From the NCBI GenBank assembly GCA_002483425.1, contig DLHW01000001.1, forward strand, positions 1 to 31,459: a DNA stretch of 31,459 nucleotides, given 5' to 3'. The notes under the pieces were generated by a model that saw nothing but the letters and a program-made list of their open reading frames with translations, did not search any database and was not told where the DNA came from. The translations under genes were made by a program, and so were the position numbers. Of this stretch, positions 1 through 9,137 are shown piece after piece; the first letter of the stretch is position 1; every line of letters starts with the position of its first letter. The DNA comes from Methylococcaceae bacterium UBA7658 (GTDB lineage Bacteria > Pseudomonadota > Gammaproteobacteria > Methylococcales > Methylomonadaceae).

Positions 1-270
1 CAAAAATAGCGGCACTATCAATTGTTCAACCTCTTTGCGTAGCTTTAACAATTCGGCTGATTCCGCCAAGTTCTTGGTGACCACTTTCGCGCCAGATGAG
101 GTGAAGAACTCCGTTCCGCCCTCGACCAGCGGCCCCATCGCGCTTAATGAAATCCCTAAGCTGTCCGCCGCCTGCTGGCGGATGTAGCCTTTTTCATTGA
201 CCCGCTTTGCCGCATCCCGTTTGAATTCCAATGTGAATTTAGGGTTGGGGCGCTTTATTTTATTATTCAT
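1..270 (-). CDS. IS3-family transposase OrfA, partial at window edge
   Basis: Ninety codons are open from an ATG at 270 to the left edge of the window, where the gene is cut. The protein starts MNNKIKRPNPKFTLEFKRDA and continues with a helix-turn-helix of the IS3 OrfA type (residues about 15-45, including GYIRQQAADSLGIS) and a C-terminal leucine-rich stretch (AELLKLRKEVEQL) that fits the OrfA zipper. OrfA binds the ends of the element and, by frameshifting, forms the OrfAB transposase. The start is supported by GGAGGTG placed four bases upstream. The terminal repeat of the element should lie between about 275 and 337, but I could not define it. Family assignment is fairly sure; whether an intact OrfB follows lies outside the window. 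Confidence 0.7.
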   Translation of the reverse strand, partial: MNNKIKRPNPKFTLEFKRDAAKRVNEKGYIRQQAADSLGISLSAMGPLVEGGTEFFTSSGAKVVTKNLAESAELLKLRKEVEQLIVPLFL

Positions 271-328
271 GCTCACCTCCGATGACATGGTAAATCTGTC
301 TCTAGAAGTGTCTTTTTTTATTAAACCA

Positions 329-530
329 TTTCACATTATGCTGGAACGCCAACGGCAAGGGATCGCTGTCGCAAAAGAGAACGGCAAATACAAAGGCCGG
401 AAATCATTGAAGACAAGAGGTTGCGAAAAGTGCAGGCGCTCATCGATGGGGGTAAAAGCGTTAGCAAAGCAGTGGCGAGGTAGGTATCGGAAGACGTACT
501 TATTCCAAGCCACTTGAAGAAGGCAGGATA
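329..530 (+). pseudogene. Serine recombinase (resolvase) C-terminal remnant
   Basis: The reading frame contains MLERQRQGIAVAKENGKYKG followed by RK, which is the hinge between the catalytic domain and the DNA-binding domain of small serine recombinases (family pattern ERQREGIALAKKxGxYKGRK). A shift of frame near 408 is needed to keep reading KVQALIDGGKSVSKAVAR, the start of the C-terminal helix-turn-helix. A stop follows, and a second shift gives GIGRRTYS, the usual end of the motif. The catalytic N-terminal domain is absent. The homology begins at about 338, right beside the upstream end of the neighbouring IS3 OrfA, so the insertion or a later deletion probably removed the front of the gene. 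This is non-functional debris. Confidence 0.7.
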
Positions 531-748
531 TAGCTCTGGTTTTTCCTGTTGCCTTTTTTAGAAATTTTATACAACTTCTAACTGACCTCATCACGAGGAA
601 AGGCAATACTTTTAGAGTTTATATTTAATATATATAACAATTGGTTAAATTCTTTTCTGCGAAAAAAACCGGAAATCGGCCAACCCTCATGACGACACTC
701 TCGAACACGGCTTCCCTGCGTTTACTAGACGGTAATCTGGAGAACTCT

Positions 749-1945
749 TCAAAAAAGGATTTGGTTTGTAATAAATTCGCCTATTGCCAAGGAAGCTGTA
801 GCCGCCGGACTTGGCGCGTTTAGGACATGGATCGCATTGTCCCTGTGCAATAGGTGAAAATCGTTGACTAATTCACCCGAGTTTTTCATAGCTTGGGCGC
901 GTACGCCGGAATGACCAGGTACTAAATCTTGTGCTCGAATATCGGGTACTAACCGTTGTAGCGCCTTGCAAAAACGGTCCTTGCTGAGCGACTGAACGAA
1001 TTCCGATAACGCCATACCTGGAAATTTCCCGAGAAACCGCCAAAACCCCGGAAATGAAAAGACATCGGCTAAATCTTTGATATCGATATCGGTTAAGCGA
1101 TACCCTTCGCGGGCAAATGCCAGCACCGCATTCGGACCCGCTTCAACGCCACCCTGTATCATCCGAGTAAAATGGACGCCTAGAAACGGAAATTGCGGAT
1201 TCGGCACGGGATAAATTAAATTCTTTACTAGATGTTGGGCTGCCGGTGTTAACTGATAATATTCGCCGCGAAACGGGACAATTTTGACATCGCGTTTTTC
1301 TCCGGCGAGTTCTGCAACGCGGTCGCATTGCAAACCCGCGCAATTTATCAAATAATCCGCCGTGAATTCGGCTGTTGCCGTCCTCGCTAGCCATTGGCCG
1401 TTTGTACCACGAAGATTGATCAATTCCGCACCGGTTTCAACACGTCCGCCGCGTTCTTGAATAATAGTTTCAAGCCGGTCGCAAACCTGCCGGTAATCGA
1501 CAATGCCCTCTTCCGGAACATGGGCCGCCGCTATCGCATTGACATGAGGTTCGATTTTACGAATATCATCTTTACCGATTTTTCTTAGCCCTTGCAAACC
1601 ATTAGCGGCTCCGCGGCGAAGCAATTCATCCAACCGGGGCAATTCGTCGGAAGTTACCGCCACTACCAATTTTCCGCATATTTCATGCGGAATATTTTCG
1701 GACCGGCAAAACTGGGTCATTTGTTTAATGCCCGCTACCGCTAATTTAGCTTTGGCCGAACCGGGCGCATAGTAAAGCCCTGCATGCAAAACCCCGCTAT
1801 TATGCGTACTTTGGTGCATCCCGGTAGCGCTTTCTTTTTCCAATAAGGTGACTTTTACCGTAGGCTGCCGCTCCAAAATCCGGTAAGCGGTAGCCAAACC
1901 TACCAGTCCGCCACCAATAATAAGAAATGATTTGGATCTTTTCAT
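749..1945 (-). CDS. lhgO: L-2-hydroxyglutarate oxidase (LhgO family)
   Basis: This 398-residue FAD enzyme is expected to oxidise L-2-hydroxyglutarate to 2-oxoglutarate and pass electrons to the respiratory chain. The N terminus carries the dinucleotide-binding glycine motif IIGGGLVGLATA (about residues 8-19). It is followed by the family block MHQSTHNSGVLHAGLYY (about 43-59), a central GPNAVLAFAREGY, and a C-terminal NAPSPAATASLAIG that closes the FAD site. The length matches the DAO-type LhgO family (about 400 residues). It stands alone, divergent from the lipoprotein gene at 2144 with a 198-bp shared upstream region. Other DAO-family oxidases such as glycerol-3-phosphate dehydrogenase are less likely given the HNSGVLHAGLYY block. 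Confidence 0.88.
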   Translation of the reverse strand: MKRSKSFLIIGGGLVGLATAYRILERQPTVKVTLLEKESATGMHQSTHNSGVLHAGLYYAPGSAKAKLAVAGIKQMTQFCRSENIPHEICGKLVVAVTSDELPRLDELLRRGAANGLQGLRKIGKDDIRKIEPHVNAIAAAHVPEEGIVDYRQVCDRLETIIQERGGRVETGAELINLRGTNGQWLARTATAEFTADYLINCAGLQCDRVAELAGEKRDVKIVPFRGEYYQLTPAAQHLVKNLIYPVPNPQFPFLGVHFTRMIQGGVEAGPNAVLAFAREGYRLTDIDIKDLADVFSFPGFWRFLGKFPGMALSEFVQSLSKDRFCKALQRLVPDIRAQDLVPGHSGVRAQAMKNSGELVNDFHLLHRDNAIHVLNAPSPAATASLAIGEFITNQILF

Positions 1946-2143
1946 CGTTTACTGTTTCACGTCTTTATTAAATTACAATTCGCACCGCCGGGATCTTGGG
2001 TTATTCACCAGCGGCAGTGAGTATAACGGCTAAACCCGTTCATACTAATATTTTTATGGCGGAGTTTGTGAGTTAAAATGAACTTCATAAGATATAAAAG
2101 AACTACCCAAACCCGTGACAACAACTTGAGGTATTAAAATAGC

Positions 2144-2911
2144 ATGTTTATAAATCGTTTGTTTTTCGTGCTACTCATGATTTCATTACTATCCGCTTGT
2201 GCGGATTTTTCCGGACGGCAGCCGCCGGCTCCGGTTTTTGGAGACACTTACGGAAACAATGTCCATAAACGATACCCGCAGTTTCCAAACGAGCAGCCTT
2301 CGCCACCGCCGCCGGTAATTGAAACCAAACCGCTCGGAGGCTTGGGTAAAGCGCCCGATATGATCGAAATTAAACCAGAATTTCCGCTTCCTGCGGAGAA
2401 TCCGCCTATCCAGCCGGAAACAGAACACAATAGCTCGCCGGAGGACGCATCCGCCGATCCCGCTCTAAACGAACAGCCTTCCGAAGACCCAGAAGCGCAG
2501 GAAACCGAAGCAGTAATCCCGCAAGCTCCACCATTGCCCGATTTCCCCAAAGAACCGGAAACACTGCAACCGTTAGAAACCTTTGCACCCCAGTCCCCTG
2601 CCGTCGGTTCCTTGTTGATGGCCGCCAATGAAAACAGCCAAAGCGGTAATGCGGATTCCGCCATATCCTCTATCGAGCGAGCAATCCGTATCGAACCGAG
2701 AAATGCAACCTTATATTACAAACTAGCCGTGTTGCGGTTAAAACAGTCCAAACCCCGGTTAGCCGAGGATCTGGCAAGAAAAGCCGCTTTATTGGCGGTC
2801 AACGATAACACTTTAAAAAAACATAGTTGGCTTCTAATAGCAAATGCCAGAGAATTGCAAAATAATAAGGACGGCGCCAAACAGGCAAAAGCGGAAGCCG
2901 GTAAATACTGA
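2144..2911 (+). CDS. Lipoprotein with proline-rich linker and TPR domain
   Basis: The 255-residue product begins with a short hydrophobic signal ending in the lipobox LSAC (Cys19), so it should be lipid-anchored in the envelope. Residues about 45-150 are very rich in Pro and Glu with no hydrophobic segments, which suggests an extended periplasmic linker. Residues about 155-250 form TPR-like helices (SAISSIERAIRIEPRNATLY, then KQSKPRLAEDLARKAALL). The next gene, 70 bp downstream on the same strand, is a periplasmic M48/TPR protease, so the two are probably co-transcribed and may act together in outer-membrane quality control; that link is inferred. No specific family name is recognised. Confidence 0.75.
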   Translation: MFINRLFFVLLMISLLSACADFSGRQPPAPVFGDTYGNNVHKRYPQFPNEQPSPPPPVIETKPLGGLGKAPDMIEIKPEFPLPAENPPIQPETEHNSSPEDASADPALNEQPSEDPEAQETEAVIPQAPPLPDFPKEPETLQPLETFAPQSPAVGSLLMAANENSQSGNADSAISSIERAIRIEPRNATLYYKLAVLRLKQSKPRLAEDLARKAALLAVNDNTLKKHSWLLIANARELQNNKDGAKQAKAEAGKY

Positions 2912-2981
2912 AATATAAGCCGTTTATTGGCGGATAGATTAAAACTTTGGAACTTAGCCAATACCTAATAGTCCCACCGCC

Positions 2982-4439
2982 ATGAAATTTAACCTTTACC
3001 ATCGTATTATCGTTTTGTCCTTAGCGCTGTTGCCTGTTGTACAAAAGGCCGAATCCGCCGCTAAAATCGATTTACCCGATATGGGCGATTCGTCCGGCAC
3101 AATCATTACCCCTGCCGAAGAAAAGGCATTAGGCGAAGCCTTCTTCCGAAGTCTTCATTCGCAAGTCGCCGTAAACCAAGATCCCGAGATCCAAGAATAT
3201 ATTCAGTCTATCGGTCAAAAATTAGTGGCCAGCAGCGACGGTCCCGGGTTACCGTTCCATTTTTTTGTAGTGATGGAGAACGACATAAACGCTTTCGCTG
3301 GACCGGGCGGCTACATTGGCGTTAATTCAGGCTTGATTACCATGACGGAAGCCGAAAGCGAATTAGCATCGGTTTTAGGGCATGAAATCGCGCACGTCAC
3401 CCAAAGGCATTTGTACCGTGCGGCCGAAGCCGCCGGGCGTTTGTCGATACCTACCATGGCGGCAACCTTGGCTGCTATCTTACTGGGGACGCAAGCGCCG
3501 GCTTTGGGACAAGCCGCTATTATGGCAATCATGGGCAGCAGCGTACAATTCCAGATCGATTTTACACGCGAAAACGAGATGGAAGCCGACCGGGTCGGTA
3601 TGCAAACTTTGCAAGAAGCGAAGTATGATCCCCGCAGTATGCCGGCGTTTTTCGAACGCTTGCAACAATCCAGCCGTTATTACGGCAAGGATGTCCCGGA
3701 ATTCTTGCGAACTCACCCGGTAACGGCGTCTCGTATTTCGGACACCCGCGGCCGCGCTGAGACTTATCCTTATAAGCAATATACAGACTCTCTGGGTTAT
3801 CAATTGATTAAAGGAAAGCTGCGGGTACTTAACAGTAAAGACGATGCCGGAACCGCTAAATATTTTCAAGCCAAACTAACCCAGGGAACGAACGAACAAA
3901 GAACGGTCGCACAATACGGCATCGGTTTAACAGCGCTTAAAATGCAAAAATACCAAGAAGCCGAAACGATTTTTCAGCGCTTATCTAAAGAATACCCATC
4001 GCAGCCGCACTACGCGACTGCGCTTGCAAGAACCGCACTCGAAGCCAAAAACTATCCAACAGCTTTAGCACGCTACCAGAAACTTACGGATCTATTTCCC
4101 AATAATGAGGCCATTAAATTCGAATACATCACTGCCTTAGTTCGCTCAGGAGATGCCGCTAAAGCAAAACTGATACTCTCGGCGGTATCTGCAAAGACTC
4201 AAAATCTTCCGGTTTATTATGAACTGCTTGCTCAAGTTTACAGCGATTTAAAACAACCGGCCGAATCGCATCGCTACCTGGCAGAGTATTATTATTCGAT
4301 GGGACAAATCCACGATGCGATCTTTCAGATCCGGTTAGCACGTCAGTCTAAAGGTCAGAATCCGCATCTCTCCGCTATCCTCAGAGAAAGGCAAGATTAC
4401 TTTTTGAGGGAACAAATTGAAGCCCGGCGGAATCAATAA
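2982..4439 (+). CDS. bepA: Periplasmic M48 metalloprotease with TPR domain, BepA-like
   Basis: At 485 residues it is nearly the length of E. coli BepA/YfgC (487). A signal peptide (about residues 1-26) is followed by the zinc protease domain with HEIAHVTQRH (H134, E135, H138), the third-ligand region ENEMEADRVG (E201), and a conserved HPVTASRI (H245), which resembles the switch histidine of BepA. From about residue 300 to the C terminus are repeated TPR helices. BepA degrades or assists stalled LptD and BAM substrates at the outer membrane. The start ATG follows the upstream TPR lipoprotein by 70 bp, so an operon is likely. The transcript has no obvious terminator directly after the stop. Family is sure; exact BepA orthology is likely but unproven. 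Confidence 0.85.
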   Translation: MKFNLYHRIIVLSLALLPVVQKAESAAKIDLPDMGDSSGTIITPAEEKALGEAFFRSLHSQVAVNQDPEIQEYIQSIGQKLVASSDGPGLPFHFFVVMENDINAFAGPGGYIGVNSGLITMTEAESELASVLGHEIAHVTQRHLYRAAEAAGRLSIPTMAATLAAILLGTQAPALGQAAIMAIMGSSVQFQIDFTRENEMEADRVGMQTLQEAKYDPRSMPAFFERLQQSSRYYGKDVPEFLRTHPVTASRISDTRGRAETYPYKQYTDSLGYQLIKGKLRVLNSKDDAGTAKYFQAKLTQGTNEQRTVAQYGIGLTALKMQKYQEAETIFQRLSKEYPSQPHYATALARTALEAKNYPTALARYQKLTDLFPNNEAIKFEYITALVRSGDAAKAKLILSAVSAKTQNLPVYYELLAQVYSDLKQPAESHRYLAEYYYSMGQIHDAIFQIRLARQSKGQNPHLSAILRERQDYFLREQIEARRNQ

Positions 4440-4597
4440 TCCTGACATCATCCTGAACCCAAGCTTAACGAAAATATTTCTAGGTCTTATTGTTATTCTT
4501 CAAACAATCTTCAATCGGCTTAAAGACGTTTGTAACAAAATGATTTAAAAGCTAAATTATATTTGCGAATATTTTTTATAAAAAAGCGCTTTTTTTA

Positions 4598-4626
4598 TTG
4601 GACAAAGGTAATTTTTTAGATATAGA
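4598..4626 (+). promoter_or_regulatory. Sigma70-like promoter for candidate sRNA
   Basis: TTGGAC at 4598-4603 and TATAGA at 4621-4626 are separated by exactly 17 bases. It lies about 160 bp after the BepA-like stop codon and has no protein gene in front of it. The predicted start of transcription is near 4633. Confidence 0.5.
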
Positions 4627-4632
4627 ATACGT

Positions 4633-4818
4633 CCAGCTTTTCGGAGCGGTACCGGTCTAAGCATCGGTATAGAGGGGGACATAGCCTTAATGGCTATTGA
4701 TGTATAACAATAATAAAAAAGTAATTCTGCTTGAGTTGAGTTGTACAGGCGGCACGTACGTACAGCCAAACAATAACAATAATAAAAACTCAACATGCCC
4801 GCTTTATGCGGGCTTTTT
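4633..4818 (+). ncRNA. Candidate intergenic Hfq-type small RNA
   Basis: This is a predicted transcript of about 185 nt bounded by a promoter-like pair (4598-4626) and an intrinsic terminator (4797-4818). Visible structure includes hairpins 4650-4654/4665-4669 and 4681-4686/4692-4697, and a helix GTTGAG (4735-4740) with CTCAAC (4789-4794). Two unpaired A-rich tracts read as AAN triplets: five at 4706-4720 and seven at 4769-4789. Such ARN repeats are the known binding motif of the Hfq distal face. The one small open frame across it (from 4697) runs through the terminator and antisense into the TonB-receptor gene, so it is not credible as a protein. No known RNA family is recognised. The RNA call is an inference from architecture. 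Confidence 0.45.
4797..4818 (+). terminator. Intrinsic terminator, plus strand
   Basis: GCCCGC (4797-4802) pairs with GCGGGC (4808-4813) around a five-base loop, followed at once by TTTTT (4814-4818). On the minus strand the T-run comes eight bases after the stem, so it would stop the TonB-receptor transcript less well. Confidence 0.75.
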
Positions 4819-4861
4819 ATTGTCTGTCGTTTTTGTAAGAGGCTTCCCTGCCGAAAAAACC

Positions 4862-7183
4862 TTACATACTCAATCTCATGCCAATCCATCCGGCACGTGG
4901 CGCGCCAGGCGAGACGAAACGATTATCTTGAAACGCATCGCCTAATACTTCGGTTGGATTGCCGTATAAACCGAACGAATTGTAGTGCACATCGAAAAGG
5001 TTATCGACTTTACCGAATACCGAGAAATGATCGGTAATTTTATATTCCGCCGTAGCATTGAATAACCAATAGCCCGATAGATTGGGCGTAATATTCGCCT
5101 CATCGCCTCTGAAGGCACGATTTCCGCTATAAGTACCGTTAATGCCCAACGATACTTTCTGCCATAAATCAACGCCTAGCGAGGCTTTAAAGATATGCTC
5201 TGGTATCCCCGGAATTCGAGCGCCACGGCCTACGCGTACGCGCTCCTCTTCGTCTAACGGACTTTGAATATCGAAACCGTCGAGATAACGCGCATTCAGA
5301 TAAGTATAATTAGCCGAAAAATGCCAATCGTCGATACTACTGAATAACTGCGGGTAATTAACCGCCGCCGCCGCTTCCACGCCGTGACGCCGGGTTTGCC
5401 CGACATTACTGAAAAAACCTTCACTGACGCTATCGCCGCCGCGATTGAAAATAATATCGTCGTCATTGACGGTATGAAAATAGCCGATATTCCATTTCAT
5501 ATCGCCTTTGCTCATCAGCTTATTCAAATCCCCCCGGAAACCGCCTTCGAAGGTGCGGGCAACCACCTGTTTCAGCGGCGGATCGGATAAAAACGCATTC
5601 GGCAAACGGCACGGATCTCCGGGGTCGGCGCAACTTAGCTCCATTGGTGTCGGCACCCGCGAAGATTCGCTATAGTTGCCGTAAACGTTAAGATTATCCC
5701 TAATCTGGTAGGTCAACCCGCCCGCCGGATTGAATCGGTCGAAAGTATGTTTACCGCTGAGTTTATCCTCATCCGTCACATATTGATTGGCCATGACAAT
5801 ATCGACATGGTTGAAACGCCCGGAAAATGTTGCAGTAAGTTTATCGGTAAGCGAAAAACTATCCGTTAAAAACAATGCCCAAGTTTCAGTCGTAGTGTTC
5901 AGCCGGACTCTATTTTCTTTCGTCAAAATCCCGCTACCGGCCGTCCCTCGATCTTCCGTCAAACGCGCTAATTCAGTATCGGAACCGAAATGAACATCGG
6001 CGTAATCGTAATTCGCGCCAACGATAAGATTATTCTCGTGTCCGAAAAAGTCTTGATTGAATGCCGCTTGCACAGTACCGCCGCGGCTACGCATTTGGGT
6101 GGCGCTGGTGTTATTCGTTGCACCTTCGACATTGTCATCGGCAACGATAGCATTCCCATTGAGATCTTGAGCAAACTCCCCTGCTTCATTACATATAAGC
6201 AACGATTCATCTACTGCCGTTAATGGATCATCGGCGCAGCTATCAAAGTCGCTATCGTCTCCGTTAAAGGTACGGATCCGGTTTTGCCGGAAATAAGCAT
6301 TACCGCTGAGTTGAATAGCGTCAGTCAGATCGTAATTGCCTTCCAATTCGGAAAAAAACATGCGGGTAATCGTTTGATCCGGGTGCGTGAACACATCTTT
6401 TCGATTAATCGCTTGCAGTTGCACGGGAACCGCGCCATTGCCTTTTAGCTTGTTATCGTTGCCGCCTAGGGTCAAATCTAAAGACCCTCTGTCGCCCCGC
6501 CAACTCAATGTACCGAACGCTTGATCGGCCTTACTAGGTGAAAATGCGCGCCAGCCTTCTTCCTCGAAATGATGCAAATCCAAAAAATAACCCCAAGCGC
6601 CGTTATTCCAGCCTGTCGTCAATTCTTCCGAGTGCCGGTCCCAAGAACCGCCGTAGACTTCAATTTGATGTCCGGGCGCGGAAAAACCGGTTTTAGTCTT
6701 AACCGAAATGGCTCCGCCCAAAGCATTCAAGCCGTACACCGGATTGGAACCGGGATATAAGGTCATATTATCGATAGCGCCTTGGGGAATTAAATCCCAA
6801 TTGACGCTATCGCCGAACGGCTCGTTAAAACGAACACCGTTGACGTAAGTCGCCAAGCCCTGCGGCAAACCCAACAAAGGCGATGCAACAAAGCCGCGGT
6901 AATAAATATCCGGTTGCAAGGGATTATTTTGCGCTTCGTTGACGCTCGCGCTGCCCAAATAACGATTGATATAGTCGGACAACGAAATCGTTTGCGCTTT
7001 TTTGAGCTGATCGGCATCAACCGATTGTACATTAGCAGCTATTTTGTCGATTGAAACACCGCTGCCTTGTAACGGCGTAACGCCGACGACCTGTACCTCT
7101 TCTAATTCAAGTGCTTCCTCCGCCATAACTCCGGCGCTCAACACAAAAAGGCAAAAAATCTGCCCGTATTTTTTTGAGATCAT
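4862..7183 (-). CDS. TonB-dependent outer-membrane receptor
   Basis: The 773-residue product has a signal peptide (cleavage probably after Ala21), then a TonB-box-like stretch EEVQVVGV (about residues 28-35). The plug domain spans about residues 38-160 (QADQLKKAQTISLSDYI-type start, LYPGSNPVYGLNALGGAISV near its end), and a beta-barrel fills the rest. The family imports siderophores, metal complexes, cobalamin or other scarce ligands using TonB energy. The ligand cannot be read from sequence. It lies 156 bp downstream of the multicopper oxidase on the same strand, so a metal-related cargo is plausible but inferred. The last residues are MRLSM rather than ending in Phe or Trp, which is slightly unusual for a BAM-assembled barrel. 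Confidence 0.88.
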   Translation of the reverse strand: MISKKYGQIFCLFVLSAGVMAEEALELEEVQVVGVTPLQGSGVSIDKIAANVQSVDADQLKKAQTISLSDYINRYLGSASVNEAQNNPLQPDIYYRGFVASPLLGLPQGLATYVNGVRFNEPFGDSVNWDLIPQGAIDNMTLYPGSNPVYGLNALGGAISVKTKTGFSAPGHQIEVYGGSWDRHSEELTTGWNNGAWGYFLDLHHFEEEGWRAFSPSKADQAFGTLSWRGDRGSLDLTLGGNDNKLKGNGAVPVQLQAINRKDVFTHPDQTITRMFFSELEGNYDLTDAIQLSGNAYFRQNRIRTFNGDDSDFDSCADDPLTAVDESLLICNEAGEFAQDLNGNAIVADDNVEGATNNTSATQMRSRGGTVQAAFNQDFFGHENNLIVGANYDYADVHFGSDTELARLTEDRGTAGSGILTKENRVRLNTTTETWALFLTDSFSLTDKLTATFSGRFNHVDIVMANQYVTDEDKLSGKHTFDRFNPAGGLTYQIRDNLNVYGNYSESSRVPTPMELSCADPGDPCRLPNAFLSDPPLKQVVARTFEGGFRGDLNKLMSKGDMKWNIGYFHTVNDDDIIFNRGGDSVSEGFFSNVGQTRRHGVEAAAAVNYPQLFSSIDDWHFSANYTYLNARYLDGFDIQSPLDEEERVRVGRGARIPGIPEHIFKASLGVDLWQKVSLGINGTYSGNRAFRGDEANITPNLSGYWLFNATAEYKITDHFSVFGKVDNLFDVHYNSFGLYGNPTEVLGDAFQDNRFVSPGAPRAGWIGMRLSM

Positions 7184-7339
7184 ACGGTTATTTTTATTGT
7201 AAAGCGCAACATCCTAGTCAAAAACAAACTTAATAACCAGCAATCCGGGTAAAAAAGGAAATTTTCCTAAAAAAATCGAATTAGTTTAATTATGAACAAT
7301 GTTTTTATCGCTCCTCGATATTAATCGGTTTCCGGACTC

Positions 7340-8971
7340 CTATACCACCAGGAACTCTCGCATCATGCCCATATCCTCATGCTCCAGATTGTGGCAATGG
7401 AACATAAACAAGCCTTTAAAGTCATGAAACGGTTTGACAATCCGCACGGTCTCACCCGGCATGACCAATACAGTATCCTTAAGCCCGCTGTTGATAAAAC
7501 CTTGGTTGACGGTGCTATAATCGCTCTGCCGAGAGGAATCGACGCTACGGCTAATCACCTGATATTGCTGACCGTGCAAATGGATAGGGTGCGCCATCGA
7601 CATCATTCCGCCCATTCCCATGCGTCCACCCATGCCCATTCCTCCCATTCCGTGCCCGCCGGCATGTTCGTGGGAAATCTCCATCAACTGGATAGTATTG
7701 ACCGGGATGCGTTCCCTGTCTTGAATATCGTTATAGGCGTAAGTCCGTCCATTGAGCAGCATTTGCATGTGGCCTTCGGTAATCGTGATCGGCACCGGTT
7801 TGCCTGGGTTGTTAACGTCGTCGGCGGTGTAAGGCTTATACTTCGACAAAGTTGCCGGAAGTTTCGGGCTGTCGCTCACCTTTTTGCTAATACGCGCAGT
7901 GAATAAAGCATAATCGCTGCCCATCGGCAAGCCGTAATGACTGCCGCTCATCATCCCCATGCCCATGCGCGGCAACACGCCACTGAACGGCAGGCTGCGC
8001 ATGACCAGTTCCGAACCGATGGCCCGCCCGCTGAAATCCATCCAGACATCGACCCGCTCGCCCGGAGCCAACATGACGTAGGGTTTGTTTTCCGGTTCGC
8101 TCAATAACCCGCCGTCAACGCCGAGCACGGTTATCGGAGTACCGTCGTCCCAGGCCAGCTTATAAATCCTGGCCGTGGAGCCGTTTAAAAACCTTAACCG
8201 GTAAGCCCGTGTCGCCACGTCCACTTGCAATTCCGGTTGACCGTTGACCAGAATCCTGTTGCCGTAAAATCCGAACATGTTTTCGTGCATGTTGGGGAAA
8301 TAAATCAACTGGTTCTTAGTGTCAAACAGTTTGTCTTGGATCACGACCGGCAGCTCGTATTCTCCGGACGGCAGCTCCAGCGCGGTTTCTTCCTCGTCAT
8401 TGATTATCATCCCGCCAGCTAAGCCGTAATAAACCTGCCTTGCCGTCGCCTCATGCGGATGAGGGTGGTAAATCGCCATGCAGGCGCGATTGACAATCTC
8501 GAACTCGTAGACGAAGGTTTGGCCTTTCCCGATAGCGTACACCGGGTGACCGTCCACCTCAGCCGGGACGTGCAGGCCGTGCCAATGGGTGATGGTGTCT
8601 TCGGAGAGTAAATTACGCAGATGTATCCGCACTTTTTGACCTTTTTGCAGCCTTATCACGGGGCCGAGAAAAGAATTGGGAATATCCGCGATGGTATTTT
8701 CCGGGCCGGCCAAAAGCTTGGCGGAATATTTTTGCACCCAAGTCTTTTGTCCCGCCAAGACAGGAATTTCAACCTCCTGGCATAGTAATTCGAACTCAAC
8801 ATCCGGTTTGAAATTGGCGGACGCCTTCCGGGGAGGCAATTCGGGCATTCCGTGCATACCTTCCATTCCTTTGGCTACCGGCAGCCAGGACGGCATGCTG
8901 GCGAAGCTTAATAAACCGAATGCAGTTTGTTTCAAAAAACGGCGGCGCGACTGGATTTTCGATGTGTACAT
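7340..8971 (-). CDS. Tat-exported multicopper oxidase, Met-rich
   Basis: A 543-residue periplasmic copper enzyme. The start at 8971 is chosen because AGAGAGG lies five bases upstream and it gives a compact Tat signal (SRRRFLKQTAFG); an in-frame ATG at 9001 is the alternative. Copper ligands are visible in order: HWHGLHVP, YHPHPHEAT, HPIHLHGQQ and MFHCHNLEHEDMGMM, the last with type-1 Cys and axial Met. All three type-2/3 cluster motifs are present. A Met/Gly/His-rich loop precedes HPIHLHG, as in CueO-type cuprous oxidases. The likely role is oxidation of Cu(I) or phenolic/metal substrates in copper defence. A TonB receptor follows and a Met-rich secreted protein is divergent. CotA/bilirubin-oxidase-like activity cannot be excluded. 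Confidence 0.9.
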   Translation of the reverse strand: MYTSKIQSRRRFLKQTAFGLLSFASMPSWLPVAKGMEGMHGMPELPPRKASANFKPDVEFELLCQEVEIPVLAGQKTWVQKYSAKLLAGPENTIADIPNSFLGPVIRLQKGQKVRIHLRNLLSEDTITHWHGLHVPAEVDGHPVYAIGKGQTFVYEFEIVNRACMAIYHPHPHEATARQVYYGLAGGMIINDEEETALELPSGEYELPVVIQDKLFDTKNQLIYFPNMHENMFGFYGNRILVNGQPELQVDVATRAYRLRFLNGSTARIYKLAWDDGTPITVLGVDGGLLSEPENKPYVMLAPGERVDVWMDFSGRAIGSELVMRSLPFSGVLPRMGMGMMSGSHYGLPMGSDYALFTARISKKVSDSPKLPATLSKYKPYTADDVNNPGKPVPITITEGHMQMLLNGRTYAYNDIQDRERIPVNTIQLMEISHEHAGGHGMGGMGMGGRMGMGGMMSMAHPIHLHGQQYQVISRSVDSSRQSDYSTVNQGFINSGLKDTVLVMPGETVRIVKPFHDFKGLFMFHCHNLEHEDMGMMREFLVV

Positions 8972-9137
8972 AAAAACCTCTCTTAAAGCAGATAATGTCA
9001 TCCCTGCTCAATCTTTTATTATTCTCCAAAAAAATAGGGCCGCTCATTTAAAAAATCGAATTTCAAATGCGCCAGCCCATTAGAGGATGTCATGTCATGT
9101 GACGGTTTTTATTATTTCACTTTTTGTAAAAATGGTT

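Noticed and set aside
4582..4598. AAAAAAGCGCTTTTTT palindrome after the BepA-like gene
   Set aside because: It is a perfect palindrome but has no room for a loop and only a GCGC core, so it is a poor terminator.
4697..4945. 82-codon open frame over the candidate sRNA
   Set aside because: It runs through the intrinsic terminator and then antisense into the TonB-receptor gene, with no ribosome site or recognisable domain.
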